Shown here: positions 35,746 to 43,730 of the stretch, in pieces
How the letters are laid out: each line of letters opens with the position of its first letter
How positions within the stretch are numbered: position 1 is the first letter of the stretch
Origin: Bacteroidota bacterium
GTDB lineage: Bacteria > Bacteroidota > Ignavibacteria > UBA10030 > UBA6906
Length of the DNA stretch: 64,000 bases
Reading direction: 5' to 3'
Assembly (NCBI GenBank): GCA_019637975.1
Contig: JAHBUR010000018.1
Span: 1-64,000 of the forward strand
Position numbers and translations under genes: made by a program
Notes under the pieces: model-generated
Told to the model about the DNA's origin: nothing
Databases searched by the model: none
The model's input: only the letters and a program-made list of their open reading frames with translations

Positions 35746-37047
35746 TCAAGAGTGAGTGGGAAACGTGGGTTTTACGCGTAGATGCAGATTCTCGACTTCT
35801 ACAACTGTAATGCTTGCCCCCCGTGGAATTTTTCCTTCCGTGCTCGTTGCACTCCAAATCTCCCCGTGAACACGAACCTGACCATCGGGATTCAGACTGC
35901 TGATGGCTTCGCCCTGCTCACCGACAATTCCCTCGATACCTGTGGTCGGTTTCCTTCGTTGTGCCCTGATTCCCATTCCGATGGCAAAGGCGAAAAAGGC
36001 GGCAGTGAACAGAACTGCCGGAATAATAACACTCCATGAAATCTTTATGAACTCCAAGGTGGAACCCGGTTCAATCAGCATGATAGAGCCCAATGTCAGT
36101 GAAATAACGCCCGCGACCGTTAGAAGTCCGTAGCTGGTGACTTTGATTTCTGCTATAAACAAAATGATGGCGAAAATAATCAAGGCAAGCCCTGCATAGT
36201 TGAGGGGCATTGTATGAAGTGAATACAGAGCGATGATCATGGCGATGACACCGACTACCCCCGGAAGAATCGAGCCCGGGTTGTACAATTCAAACATCAA
36301 TCCATAAATGCCGAGAAGGAAGAAGATATACGCCACGTTTGGATCGCTCAGGAGGTCGAGGAGTTTGTATCTCCAGCCCATTTCGATTTGCGTAATCTCA
36401 GCGTCTTTGGTCATCAAGATGCGCTTGCTTTCCTTCACTTCAACAGTCTTCCCGTCAATTGAATCGAGCAAGGCGTTGACCGTTGGAGCAACGACATCGA
36501 TGACGCGATTCGACAAGGCCTCCGTTTCGGTGATGGAGATACTCTTCCGGACCGCTTCTTCAGCCCATTCAATATTGCGGTTTCGCTTCTCGCTGATAGT
36601 ACGAATGAACGCGGCGGCATCATTGGTGGCTTTCTCATTCATGATGGAGTCTTTTTCCCCGCCCTGCAGCCCGACGGGATGAGCTGCACCAATATTGGTT
36701 CCGGGTGCCATTGCTGCGATGTGAGCCGACAGTGTGATGAACGTGCCTGCTGAAGCAGATTGAGCCCCCGGTGGCCAAACGAACACAATGACGGGAAGCG
36801 GCGCATCGAGTATATCGCTCACAATGACGCGAGTTGACTTGAGCAGGCCTCCGGGGGTATTCAGACGAAGGACAATACATGACGCGTTTGCTTCGTGTGC
36901 CTGACGGATTTCTTGACGGATGAAGTCTGCTGTTGCAGGGTTGATGGACGCATCAACAGTAATAACATGAACCAAGGGTCCTGCAAGCAGGGTAGAGGAA
37001 GAGAACAGAAGGAGGAAACTCAATCGTGATGGAGAGAGCGTTGGCAT
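35746..37047 (-). CDS. nfeD: NfeD-family membrane serine protease (1510-N type)
   Basis: The product is 433 aa from ATG 37047, chosen because AAGGAG lies 6 nt upstream of it. An upstream in-frame start at 37071 lacks one. A signal segment is followed by a ClpP-like protease domain. The probable catalytic Ser is Ser99 in PPGAQSASAGTFI, and the general-base Lys is Lys139 in EKATNDAAAFI. Four or five membrane helices come next (about residues 230-370), then a C-terminal OB-fold (GIEGIVGEQGEA, VRVHGEIWSA). Archaeal relatives cleave the C-terminus of stomatin. The slipin gene lies 12 nt downstream, the standard stomatin operon pairing. Confidence 0.92.
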   Translation of the reverse strand: MPTLSPSRLSFLLLFSSSTLLAGPLVHVITVDASINPATADFIRQEIRQAHEANASCIVLRLNTPGGLLKSTRVIVSDILDAPLPVIVFVWPPGAQSASAGTFITLSAHIAAMAPGTNIGAAHPVGLQGGEKDSIMNEKATNDAAAFIRTISEKRNRNIEWAEEAVRKSISITETEALSNRVIDVVAPTVNALLDSIDGKTVEVKESKRILMTKDAEITQIEMGWRYKLLDLLSDPNVAYIFFLLGIYGLMFELYNPGSILPGVVGVIAMIIALYSLHTMPLNYAGLALIIFAIILFIAEIKVTSYGLLTVAGVISLTLGSIMLIEPGSTLEFIKISWSVIIPAVLFTAAFFAFAIGMGIRAQRRKPTTGIEGIVGEQGEAISSLNPDGQVRVHGEIWSATSTEGKIPRGASITVVEVENLHLRVKPTFPTHS

Positions 37048-37133
37048 GGAGCGCTCCTTAGTGATCAGCACTTGCTGACTGTTGTGGGTTTATGCTTTCT
37101 GAATACTGAAACACTCTCGAAACAGTTTGATTC

Positions 37134-37221
<88 letters not shown>

Positions 37222-37231
37222 GGATGCCATA

Positions 37232-37483
37232 TCAGGTTTGCCAACTGGTCACGTGACCATCCAGCCACTTCCGGCCGGCACCCGATTTCAAGAACAACTC
37301 TCTTTGTCTTGCAGAAGACGTATCAGAAAATTCCTCAACGTGAATCAATCGCCAAGGGATGCCCGCCTTCGTAAACGAGGTCTTGCCGTTGTTGTGTTCG
37401 ACCAATCGTTTCTGATAGTCCTTTGTAGAGCCAACATACCTCTTCTTGAGTTTGTCACTCCACAAGACATATACGTAATGCAT
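37232..37483 (-). CDS. Single-domain GIY-YIG endonuclease
   Basis: The product is 83 aa from ATG 37483. The open frame continues upstream to 37546, but only through the broken tRNA copy. The GIY and YIG positions read YVYV (Tyr3, Tyr5) and YVG (16-18). Arg26 and His30 of QKRLVEHN and Glu62 of ARQRELFLK are the expected catalytic residues, so the domain looks active. This is the short UvrC-N-terminal-like or UPF0213-like class with no DNA-binding domain. It lies between an intact tRNA-Ser and a broken copy, each preceded on this strand by GIY-YIG coding sequence. Homing-type mobility is inferred. Confidence 0.85.
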   Translation of the reverse strand: MHYVYVLWSDKLKKRYVGSTKDYQKRLVEHNNGKTSFTKAGIPWRLIHVEEFSDTSSARQRELFLKSGAGRKWLDGHVTSWQT

Positions 37484-37501
37484 AGTACTTCTGTTGAGAG
37501 T

Positions 37502-37608
37502 GGGATTCTCCGCCGGAGGCGGATGCGCCTCCGGCGCAGAACCCACGGTACCCTTGCGAGTACACTACCTTTCCAGGGTAGCCAATTAAACCACTCTTGC
37601 ACCTCTCC
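37502..37608 (-). pseudogene. Broken tRNA-Ser(GGA) copy with a 30-bp palindromic insertion in the T-loop
   Basis: From the 5' end (37608) through the D-arm, anticodon and variable arms to the 3' half of the T-arm it is identical to the intact copy (76 nt, 37539-37614 against 37152-37227). A 30-bp insertion at 37509-37538 then interrupts the T-loop. The 3' acceptor strand has also decayed: two G residues are missing relative to the intact gene, and the expected CCTCTCC partner is lost. It cannot form a normal acceptor stem, so it is called a pseudogene. Confidence 0.9.
37511..37536. repeat. GC-rich perfect hairpin inserted in the tRNA pseudogene
   Basis: Two perfect 11-nt arms, CGCCGGAGGCG (37511-37521) and CGCCTCCGGCG (37526-37536), surround a 4-nt GATG loop. 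It makes up most of the 30-bp insertion. It resembles REP-like dispersed palindromes. No target duplication is evident at its edges. Confidence 0.85.
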
Positions 37609-37613
37609 GGATG

Positions 37614-37697
37614 CTATTTCAGTTGTTGGAATCGATGTTGATCATCCAACCATTTCCCCTTCTTTTTGGCGGGACTCTTGCGCCTCGCCGGATGCAT
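37614..37697 (-). pseudogene. Remnant of a second GIY-YIG gene (C-terminus only)
   Basis: The last codons of this frame read KSPAKKKGKWLDD and end in TAG 5 nt before the 5' end of the broken tRNA-Ser. The intact nuclease ends KSGAGRKWLDG and stops 10 nt before the intact tRNA-Ser. The shared end, stop position and tRNA spacing indicate a decayed older copy. No GIY or YIG motif is found upstream in this frame, so only the 3' end remains. Confidence 0.65.
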
Positions 37698-37746
37698 TTC
37701 ACAACATTTCTGCAAAAAGATATGAAGAATGTGTGTGTGATGCAAT

Positions 37747-37774
37747 TTGAAATCCCGGTAAATCAAGGTATATT
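37747..37774 (+). promoter_or_regulatory. Promoter of the polysaccharide operon
   Basis: TTGAAA (37747-37752), a 16-nt spacer and TATATT (37769-37774). Transcription would start near 37781, about 26 nt before the flippase ATG. No other promoter-like sequence was noticed before the next seven genes. Confidence 0.6.
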
Positions 37775-37806
37775 GGCATCGATTATTGTGCACATTCCTC
37801 CACACG

Positions 37807-39318
37807 ATGTCAAAAGCTAAGCAAACCTTCCACAGCGCGATCTGGAATCACGGCGGGAGAATTCTCGAATACCTGCTGATGTATATCACTTCCATTGTTA
37901 TTGCCCGTGGCTTGGGCGTCGAGGAAAATGGAAGATTTGTCGGGTTGTTCAGCCTCTCACATTTGATTCTCGTCTTTTGTTCGTTAGGACTGGAAACTTC
38001 GCTTAACAAATTCATTCCGCAGCTTGCCGATGAGCACGCCAACAAGCAGGCAGCATATATGTTGCGAATGTCGCTCCTCATTCGTGGAGCGGCGTTTCTT
38101 GCAGCAGTTGTGCTGTTCTCGATTGTGATTCGCATGTTCACAGTACCGTTTCTTGAGCGCAACAGTGATGTGTTGGTGATTGTGTTGTTGTTTACCGGTG
38201 CACGTTCCCTCTTTCCCCTTTTTGCAATGGTTCTTACGGCACAACTGCGCACCGCCCTCACTGCGCGCATCAATCTGGTCATCAGGGTAATTGAGCTTGC
38301 CGGCATACTCATCCTCACTCAGATGCAGTTCACGGTCTTTGCCTTGTTTATTCTCTTTTTCAGTACGAGCATAATGCATGGTGTCGCATACGCAATGTTT
38401 TCACGAGTGAACATTGTTCGTGATGTTGCATCTGTTGATATGAAGCCGATTGTGACATTCGGGGGTATTTATTGGATGAATACGATTGTCGACTTTGTCC
38501 TCGGCCGTCAAGGGGATGTACTGTTTCTGACCAGCCTGTTGCCTGATACATCGCAGGGAGGCCTGTACGATGTAGCCTACTCGATTGCTCAAATCGCTTC
38601 CATCGCGATGACGGTGGGACTATCCGGTGTTACGTTTGCCACCTTTGCGCGGCTTGCAGTTGAGGATCAATCGTCAATGAACAGGTTCTATGCATTCTCA
38701 ATAAGGATCATCTCACTCCTGACAATCCCGCTCTACACATTCATCATTTTTCATGCGGAAGCCATTGTGGCAATATTGTATTCACCGCAATACGCGTCGT
38801 CAGCTCCGCTTGTGCAGGGAATACTTGTCTTTCGAATAGCATCACGGCTGTTTGGCGGGCCGGAGAATGGAGAGTATCTGCTTTCCCGCGGAAGAGTGGC
38901 GACGTTGGTGAGTATTGGCGTTGTGGCCGCCTTGGTAAACTTCGGACTGAATATCCTCCTGATTCCCACGCTCGGCGCGTCCGGTTCAGTGATAGCGAGC
39001 GGATGTGGAAATCTCCTGGTGAATTTGCTCGGAGCTCTCATGGTGTCCCGAATCTCGCAAAACAGGCTTCAGATTGTCTATTGGGCCGGACTTGTTTCTG
39101 TATGCTGCATTCCGGCGCTGATATGCGCGTATGTATTGCCGTCAGATAGCATCTCCTCACTTATTTTTGCGGCGAGCCTATATGGAGCGCTTCTGATTGG
39201 AGGATTGGTTTTGCTCAAACCGCTGACACAAACAGACAAAGACTGGCTGGCCAAGATTGATGGTCGAATGGCCACCATTCTCAGGCTATTTACGCGTCCC
39301 AGCCTTCAATCCCCTTGA
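37807..39318 (+). CDS. Polysaccharide flippase (Wzx/MOP superfamily)
   Basis: The product is 503 aa from ATG 37807, with about 14 membrane helices. The N-terminus (SAIWNHGGRILEYLLMYITS, then IARGLGVEENGRFVGLFSL) is typical of Wzx-like exporters, and the GLETSLNKFIPQL and PLVQGILVFRIASRLFG segments fit the family. Such proteins flip lipid-linked oligosaccharide from the cytoplasmic to the periplasmic face of the inner membrane. As the first gene of a glycosyltransferase run it is likely the exporter of that glycan. Precise substrate unknown. Confidence 0.85.
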   Translation: MSKAKQTFHSAIWNHGGRILEYLLMYITSIVIARGLGVEENGRFVGLFSLSHLILVFCSLGLETSLNKFIPQLADEHANKQAAYMLRMSLLIRGAAFLAAVVLFSIVIRMFTVPFLERNSDVLVIVLLFTGARSLFPLFAMVLTAQLRTALTARINLVIRVIELAGILILTQMQFTVFALFILFFSTSIMHGVAYAMFSRVNIVRDVASVDMKPIVTFGGIYWMNTIVDFVLGRQGDVLFLTSLLPDTSQGGLYDVAYSIAQIASIAMTVGLSGVTFATFARLAVEDQSSMNRFYAFSIRIISLLTIPLYTFIIFHAEAIVAILYSPQYASSAPLVQGILVFRIASRLFGGPENGEYLLSRGRVATLVSIGVVAALVNFGLNILLIPTLGASGSVIASGCGNLLVNLLGALMVSRISQNRLQIVYWAGLVSVCCIPALICAYVLPSDSISSLIFAASLYGALLIGGLVLLKPLTQTDKDWLAKIDGRMATILRLFTRPSLQSP

Positions 39319-39325
39319 CAGATCA

Positions 39326-40492
39326 ATGAAATCATCGACGACACTTTCGCGGGACAATCCTGCATTGCACATAGCTCTTGTAACGCAATCGTGCGACAAC
39401 GAAACGGGCATCGGAAGGATTGTTCTTTCGCTTGGAGCCGAGTTCGAGAAACAGGGTCACACGGTGAGTGTCGTTGCTCAGTATTTTGACGGGGAGAATC
39501 GTCGTTTCCAATATCGGCAGATTCCCTTGCGGACCTCATTCAATTCGCTTGATCGTCTGGCGTTACGATACCTGACGAAACCGGCGTTGCGTCAGCTCCA
39601 TTGCGATATCGTCAACTCATACATGATCGGACGAGGCGCATCGGTTGTCACCGCGCAGAGTTGTCATATTGCAGGAATGGAAATACGGAAACAACACCAA
39701 GCCCGACTTCCCTGGCGACGGAACTTCGGTATTTTTGACAGAGTAACTCTACAGGATGAGAGATTCCTTGTCCGTTCACATCACACAAAACGCATTATTG
39801 CCGTCTCGCAATTGGTGAAGGATCAGTTCATCCAATACTACAACATCGATCCGGAACGAGTTGTCGTTATTCCCAACGGAGTGGATGTCGGGAAGTTCAA
39901 GCAGCTTCGAGCAATAGGTAATCGGGAGAATCTTCGGAGTCAGTACGGAATTCCAAGAGATGGATTCATGCTTCTCTTTGTCGGGAATGAATTTGATCGC
40001 AAGGGGCTTCACGTGCTCATCCGGAGCATTGCCGTCTTGAAGGGAAATGATGTGCGGCTTCTTGTGATTGGTTCCGATGATTCTGCTCCGTATGCGTCTC
40101 TTGCTGCGAGCCTTGGCGTATCGGACAAAGTCATCTTCGGCGGAAGAGTGCGCGGACCCGAAGCACTGTTTGTGGCTGCTGATGCCTTCGTCTTTCCGAC
40201 GGTGTATGAACCGTTCGGAATGGTTCTCATGGAGGCGATGGCTGCAGGCGTGCCGCTCATTGCCACACGCCATGCCGGCGCGTTGGAAGATTGTACACAC
40301 GAGCATCACGGTGTATTTCTTTCCGATCCGCTTTCTGTCGAGGAGTTGTCGTATTCCATTCAACGACTCATTGATGATAGCCAACTCCGGCACCGGCTCT
40401 CTGAAGCGGGAATCGCATTCGCACAGCAACTCTCATGGGACGAAGTTGCATTCCGGACGCTCCAGGTATATAGGGAAATAAGAGATCTGTAA
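39326..40492 (+). CDS. Glycosyltransferase family 4
   Basis: The product is 388 aa from ATG 39326, with a two-Rossmann GT-B fold. The N-terminal half has ALVTQSCDNETGIGRIVLSL and IAVSQLVKDQFIQYY, then VIPNGVDVGKF. The C-terminal half has LLFVGNEFDRKGLHVLIRSI, and the donor-binding EPFGMVLMEAMAAGVPLIAT with the EX7E pair. It is a retaining transferase that would add a sugar from a nucleotide donor to the growing glycan at the cytoplasmic face. Donor and acceptor are unknown. It lies 7 nt after the flippase gene. Confidence 0.9.
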   Translation: MKSSTTLSRDNPALHIALVTQSCDNETGIGRIVLSLGAEFEKQGHTVSVVAQYFDGENRRFQYRQIPLRTSFNSLDRLALRYLTKPALRQLHCDIVNSYMIGRGASVVTAQSCHIAGMEIRKQHQARLPWRRNFGIFDRVTLQDERFLVRSHHTKRIIAVSQLVKDQFIQYYNIDPERVVVIPNGVDVGKFKQLRAIGNRENLRSQYGIPRDGFMLLFVGNEFDRKGLHVLIRSIAVLKGNDVRLLVIGSDDSAPYASLAASLGVSDKVIFGGRVRGPEALFVAADAFVFPTVYEPFGMVLMEAMAAGVPLIATRHAGALEDCTHEHHGVFLSDPLSVEELSYSIQRLIDDSQLRHRLSEAGIAFAQQLSWDEVAFRTLQVYREIRDL

Positions 40493-42022
40493 ATGGTACG
40501 CCCGATATTCAAGAGTCCAGTCCTTCTTGCCGCTGTCTGTGTTACGATTCTGAATGTATTGCTCATCTGGGCATTCAGGTTTCTTCCTCTCTATGATTAC
40601 CCGATTTGGCTCTACGAAGTCCATCTTATGCGCGAGTTGTCGCAGCCCCGGTTTGCATTGTTCTATGAGATGGTATCGGCTCCGGTTCCAAACTTGGGAC
40701 TTGTGGGAATAGTCTGGGCATTGAGTTTTTTTGTGCCGTTGGAAGCGGCAGGGAAGATCTTCTTGACGCTCTGTGTTGTCGGATTGCCTTGGGCATTCAG
40801 GTATTGTGTCCGGAAAATTGCAGATAATGTCGATACGCCCGTTGCATATTTCGGTTTTCCCTTTTCGTTCAACATCTTTTTCTTTGGCGGACAAGCGTTC
40901 TTGTTTGGGTTTATTGTTCTCCTGCTTGTTATCGGTTGCAGCTTCCCGAAACTCCATGCAATGAAATTGAAAGACTGGACGATTCTTTCATTCCTTTTGC
41001 TGGTTCTCTATTTCATTCATGCGATAGCTTTTGTGTTAGCTGTTGGTGCTTTTGTCGGTGCTTTGGCCGCGAGCGGATCGAAGCCGAGAAATGTCGGTGC
41101 TTTCGTCTTGGCGCTCGTTCCGGCACTGATCTGTATGACTTGGTACTACGCTTCGACGACTGGTACAGCGGGAGGCGAACTGCATTGGAGTTTCTGGGGA
41201 GTGGCGCAGAGTGTGCTGAAATCCCCATTGTTGTTCATCAAGAGTTTCGGGATTTCAACACCGCTTCCTCTTACTCTTCTCAACGGATTATGGGCACTTG
41301 CGTTGCTCATTCTCGTGTCGGCAGCAGTGATTCGGGCACGCACGGGCAAGATGTTTGACAAGCGATTTGCCCTTGCGATTATCATCGCGTTCCTTCTGAT
41401 GCTTCTTCTTCCGGACGTTCTGTTTGCAGTATATCGTCCGGGAACCCGTTTCGGTTTCGCGCTGATATTTCTTATCTTGCTTTCGATCTCGAGAATCCAA
41501 CTGACGAAACATTGGCGCATTGTCGCGATAACGGTGACAGCCGGAGTTCTGCTGTTCAACATTGTTCATTTTTCCTCTGTCAATCGGCAGATGGAGGAGT
41601 TGTATGGCGACCTTCAGGCCACTATGAAATCCGACACGACGTTTTGCGTCGTTCGGTTTGATTGGCCGCCCGAACGTCACATCCGTGACGTGGCCGCCGC
41701 TTCCATCGATCCCCTCTTTGGAGGAATCTACTATCATCAACTCGACAGAAAAGGTGTGGGTTGGATTTTCGGGACGGCTTTGCTCCGGCTGCGCAGCAAC
41801 CATGAGAATCTGCGCCCGGTACTTCTCGGAGAATCGCCGGAGGAACACGCATCAACGTTTCTGGAATCGCAAAGGAAGTCGAAGACATTTGGGCATCTTC
41901 TTCTTGTCGGCTCAAGCCGTATAGCATTCGGTCTTGCAGATGCATTGAGTAAAGAAGGATACGTTATTGCAGTTCAAAAGGAAAATTGGACAATCCTGAG
42001 ATCATCGGATGTTACAGACTAA
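40493..42022 (+). CDS. Multi-pass membrane protein, possible polymerase or lipid-sugar glycosyltransferase
   Basis: The product is 509 aa, with about 11 membrane helices in residues 8-370 and a soluble C-terminal region of about 135 residues. The first loop (LPLYDYPIWLYEVHLMRELS) has an acidic-aromatic character seen in GT-C-type transferases, and a later loop holds YRPGTRFGFALIFLILL. I do not recognise the family firmly. Position inside a Wzx/GT cluster suggests Wzy-like polymerisation or a GT-C step. Its ATG follows the previous TAA directly. Its end overlaps the methyltransferase gene by 14 nt. Confidence 0.68.
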   Translation: MVRPIFKSPVLLAAVCVTILNVLLIWAFRFLPLYDYPIWLYEVHLMRELSQPRFALFYEMVSAPVPNLGLVGIVWALSFFVPLEAAGKIFLTLCVVGLPWAFRYCVRKIADNVDTPVAYFGFPFSFNIFFFGGQAFLFGFIVLLLVIGCSFPKLHAMKLKDWTILSFLLLVLYFIHAIAFVLAVGAFVGALAASGSKPRNVGAFVLALVPALICMTWYYASTTGTAGGELHWSFWGVAQSVLKSPLLFIKSFGISTPLPLTLLNGLWALALLILVSAAVIRARTGKMFDKRFALAIIIAFLLMLLLPDVLFAVYRPGTRFGFALIFLILLSISRIQLTKHWRIVAITVTAGVLLFNIVHFSSVNRQMEELYGDLQATMKSDTTFCVVRFDWPPERHIRDVAAASIDPLFGGIYYHQLDRKGVGWIFGTALLRLRSNHENLRPVLLGESPEEHASTFLESQRKSKTFGHLLLVGSSRIAFGLADALSKEGYVIAVQKENWTILRSSDVTD

Positions 42023-42602
42023 GAAGATACATATCGGTTGCGGGCGGAATATTCTCGAAGGGTATATCAATGTTGACCGGGCGAACTTGCCGGGAGTTGA
42101 TGTGACTCATGATTTGATTCAATTCCCGTGGCCGTTTGCGGATGACGCATTCGACCATCTCATTATGATTGATGTTCTTGAACATTTGCCCGACGTAGTT
42201 CAGACGATGGAAGAGATTCATCGGATCACACGGAAGCAGGGGAGAGTCACGATTCGTGTGCCATACTATAATTCTTGGGACGCTTCGTTCGACCCGACTC
42301 ATGAGCATTGCTTTAATGAGAATTCGTTCGACTTTTTCGATCCTGCAACGTCAACAGGCAGTCATCGGCTGTATTATACGAATGCGAAGTTCCGCATCTA
42401 CGCAATCGGTTATCTCATCTATCCAACGTCGAAATCTTATCTGGTGTACGATTCCAAGGTTGACCTTCGGGAACTCATTCTTCCCGAAGTGTATGACAAG
42501 CCGGTCATTCGTTCCACGTTTCTAAAAAACATGTACACAAAGCTCGGACACAAGATCGGCAACACTATCCGGACTCTTCATGTAGAATTGATCCGGCAAT
42601 AG
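42009..42602 (+). CDS. SAM-dependent methyltransferase (Methyltransf_11-like)
   Basis: The product is 197 aa. Motif I is KIHIGCGRNILEGYINVDRA, the acidic end of the second strand is near DVTHD, and the post-motif is IMIDVLEHLP, with a VRVPYYNSWDASFDPTHEHC segment that is common in polysaccharide-cluster methyltransferases. It would methylate a sugar hydroxyl or cap the glycan. The target is unknown. The ATG lies within the end of the previous gene. Confidence 0.85.
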   Translation: MLQTKKIHIGCGRNILEGYINVDRANLPGVDVTHDLIQFPWPFADDAFDHLIMIDVLEHLPDVVQTMEEIHRITRKQGRVTIRVPYYNSWDASFDPTHEHCFNENSFDFFDPATSTGSHRLYYTNAKFRIYAIGYLIYPTSKSYLVYDSKVDLRELILPEVYDKPVIRSTFLKNMYTKLGHKIGNTIRTLHVELIRQ

Positions 42603-42605
42603 GGC

Positions 42606-43730
42606 ATGAGAATCGCGTTCGACGTCAGCTACATTCAGAAAAACCGTGCAGGAATCGGACGTCATGCATTGCAACTGGCAAAGGCGCTACGGGAACATGA
42701 CACACGTAACGAATACGTGCTTCACGGCTGGTCATTCGGTTTGGATGTGAATGAGATCGGCACGTTGCAGGCACCGAATGTCTCTCTCTCGCTAAAGCGA
42801 ATTCCCGGGGATCTGAAGCGATTCTATTGGAACCGTCTGCGGAAACCACCAGTCGAAGCCTTCGTCGGAAGCATCGACATCTTTCACAGCACAGATCCGA
42901 TGGTTCCTCCAGCACGTCGGGCAAAGCGAATTGCCACCGTTCACGATTGCGCGTACAAGAAATTTCCCGCGTTGTTTGAGTCGCGGGTACTTGCGTGGGA
43001 TGCATACGTGCAGCGAGCTCTTGGCGTTGTAGACGCCATTGTGGTTCCCTCTGAACAAACAATGTACGATGTAATAGAACTCTTCAAGGTTGAGAAGGTA
43101 AAACTTCACGTTATACACCCTCCGGTTGATGACATGTTCGCGTATCAGAGGGATAGCAGCGCGTCAAACCCGGGCAGTGCTGTTCTTGCGAAACCGTATA
43201 TCTTGTTTGTTGGAACAATCGAACCTCGCAAGAACATTGCTTCCATTATCAAAGCATTTGAGTACGTCCGCCGTGAGCAGCGGGATAGCATCGATCTTGT
43301 TATCGTTGGGAAAAAGGGGTGGCTCTTCGAAGAGACGATGCATGCAATAAGAACTTCCTCCGAGAAAGCCTCAATCCAATATCGTGAATACGTAAGCGAG
43401 GATGAACTTGCATGTTTGTACAGACAGGCGATCTGCTTTGTGTATCCTTCGCTCTATGAGGGATACGGGTTTCCGGTGCTCGAAGCCATGGCAAGCGGTG
43501 TTCCTGTTATTACGTCCAACAATTCGGCCATGCGTGAGTTCGCAGATGGAGTTGCACTGTTGGTTCCCCCGGATAACATCCAGGACATTGCCGATGCAAT
43601 ACACCTGCTTGTAACGAACGAGGTCAGAAGAGTCGAGATGAGACAACGCGGACTCCATGTTATCAAGCAGTTTTCGTCGCGACAGGCCGCCCGGGCATTG
43701 CTCACACTGTACGACGCACTCAAGCCATGA
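42606..43730 (+). CDS. Glycosyltransferase family 4 (mannosyltransferase-like)
   Basis: The product is 374 aa, GT-B fold. The N-terminus (RIAFDVSYIQKNRAGIGRHA) with FHSTDPMVPPARRAKRIATV and HDCAYKKFP resembles MtfB/WbdB-type mannosyltransferases. The C-terminal donor site has ILFVGTIEPRKNIASIIKAF and SLYEGYGFPVLEAMASGVPV with the EX7E Glu pair. It lies 3 nt after the methyltransferase gene and overlaps the next by 4 nt. Mannose as donor is only a family-level guess. Confidence 0.9.
   Translation: MRIAFDVSYIQKNRAGIGRHALQLAKALREHDTRNEYVLHGWSFGLDVNEIGTLQAPNVSLSLKRIPGDLKRFYWNRLRKPPVEAFVGSIDIFHSTDPMVPPARRAKRIATVHDCAYKKFPALFESRVLAWDAYVQRALGVVDAIVVPSEQTMYDVIELFKVEKVKLHVIHPPVDDMFAYQRDSSASNPGSAVLAKPYILFVGTIEPRKNIASIIKAFEYVRREQRDSIDLVIVGKKGWLFEETMHAIRTSSEKASIQYREYVSEDELACLYRQAICFVYPSLYEGYGFPVLEAMASGVPVITSNNSAMREFADGVALLVPPDNIQDIADAIHLLVTNEVRRVEMRQRGLHVIKQFSSRQAARALLTLYDALKP

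Noticed and set aside
37232-37546. Longer 104-aa form of the GIY-YIG protein
   Set aside because: The extra N-terminus is the translated tRNA pseudogene and palindrome. The nuclease fold starts at MHYVYVLWSD.
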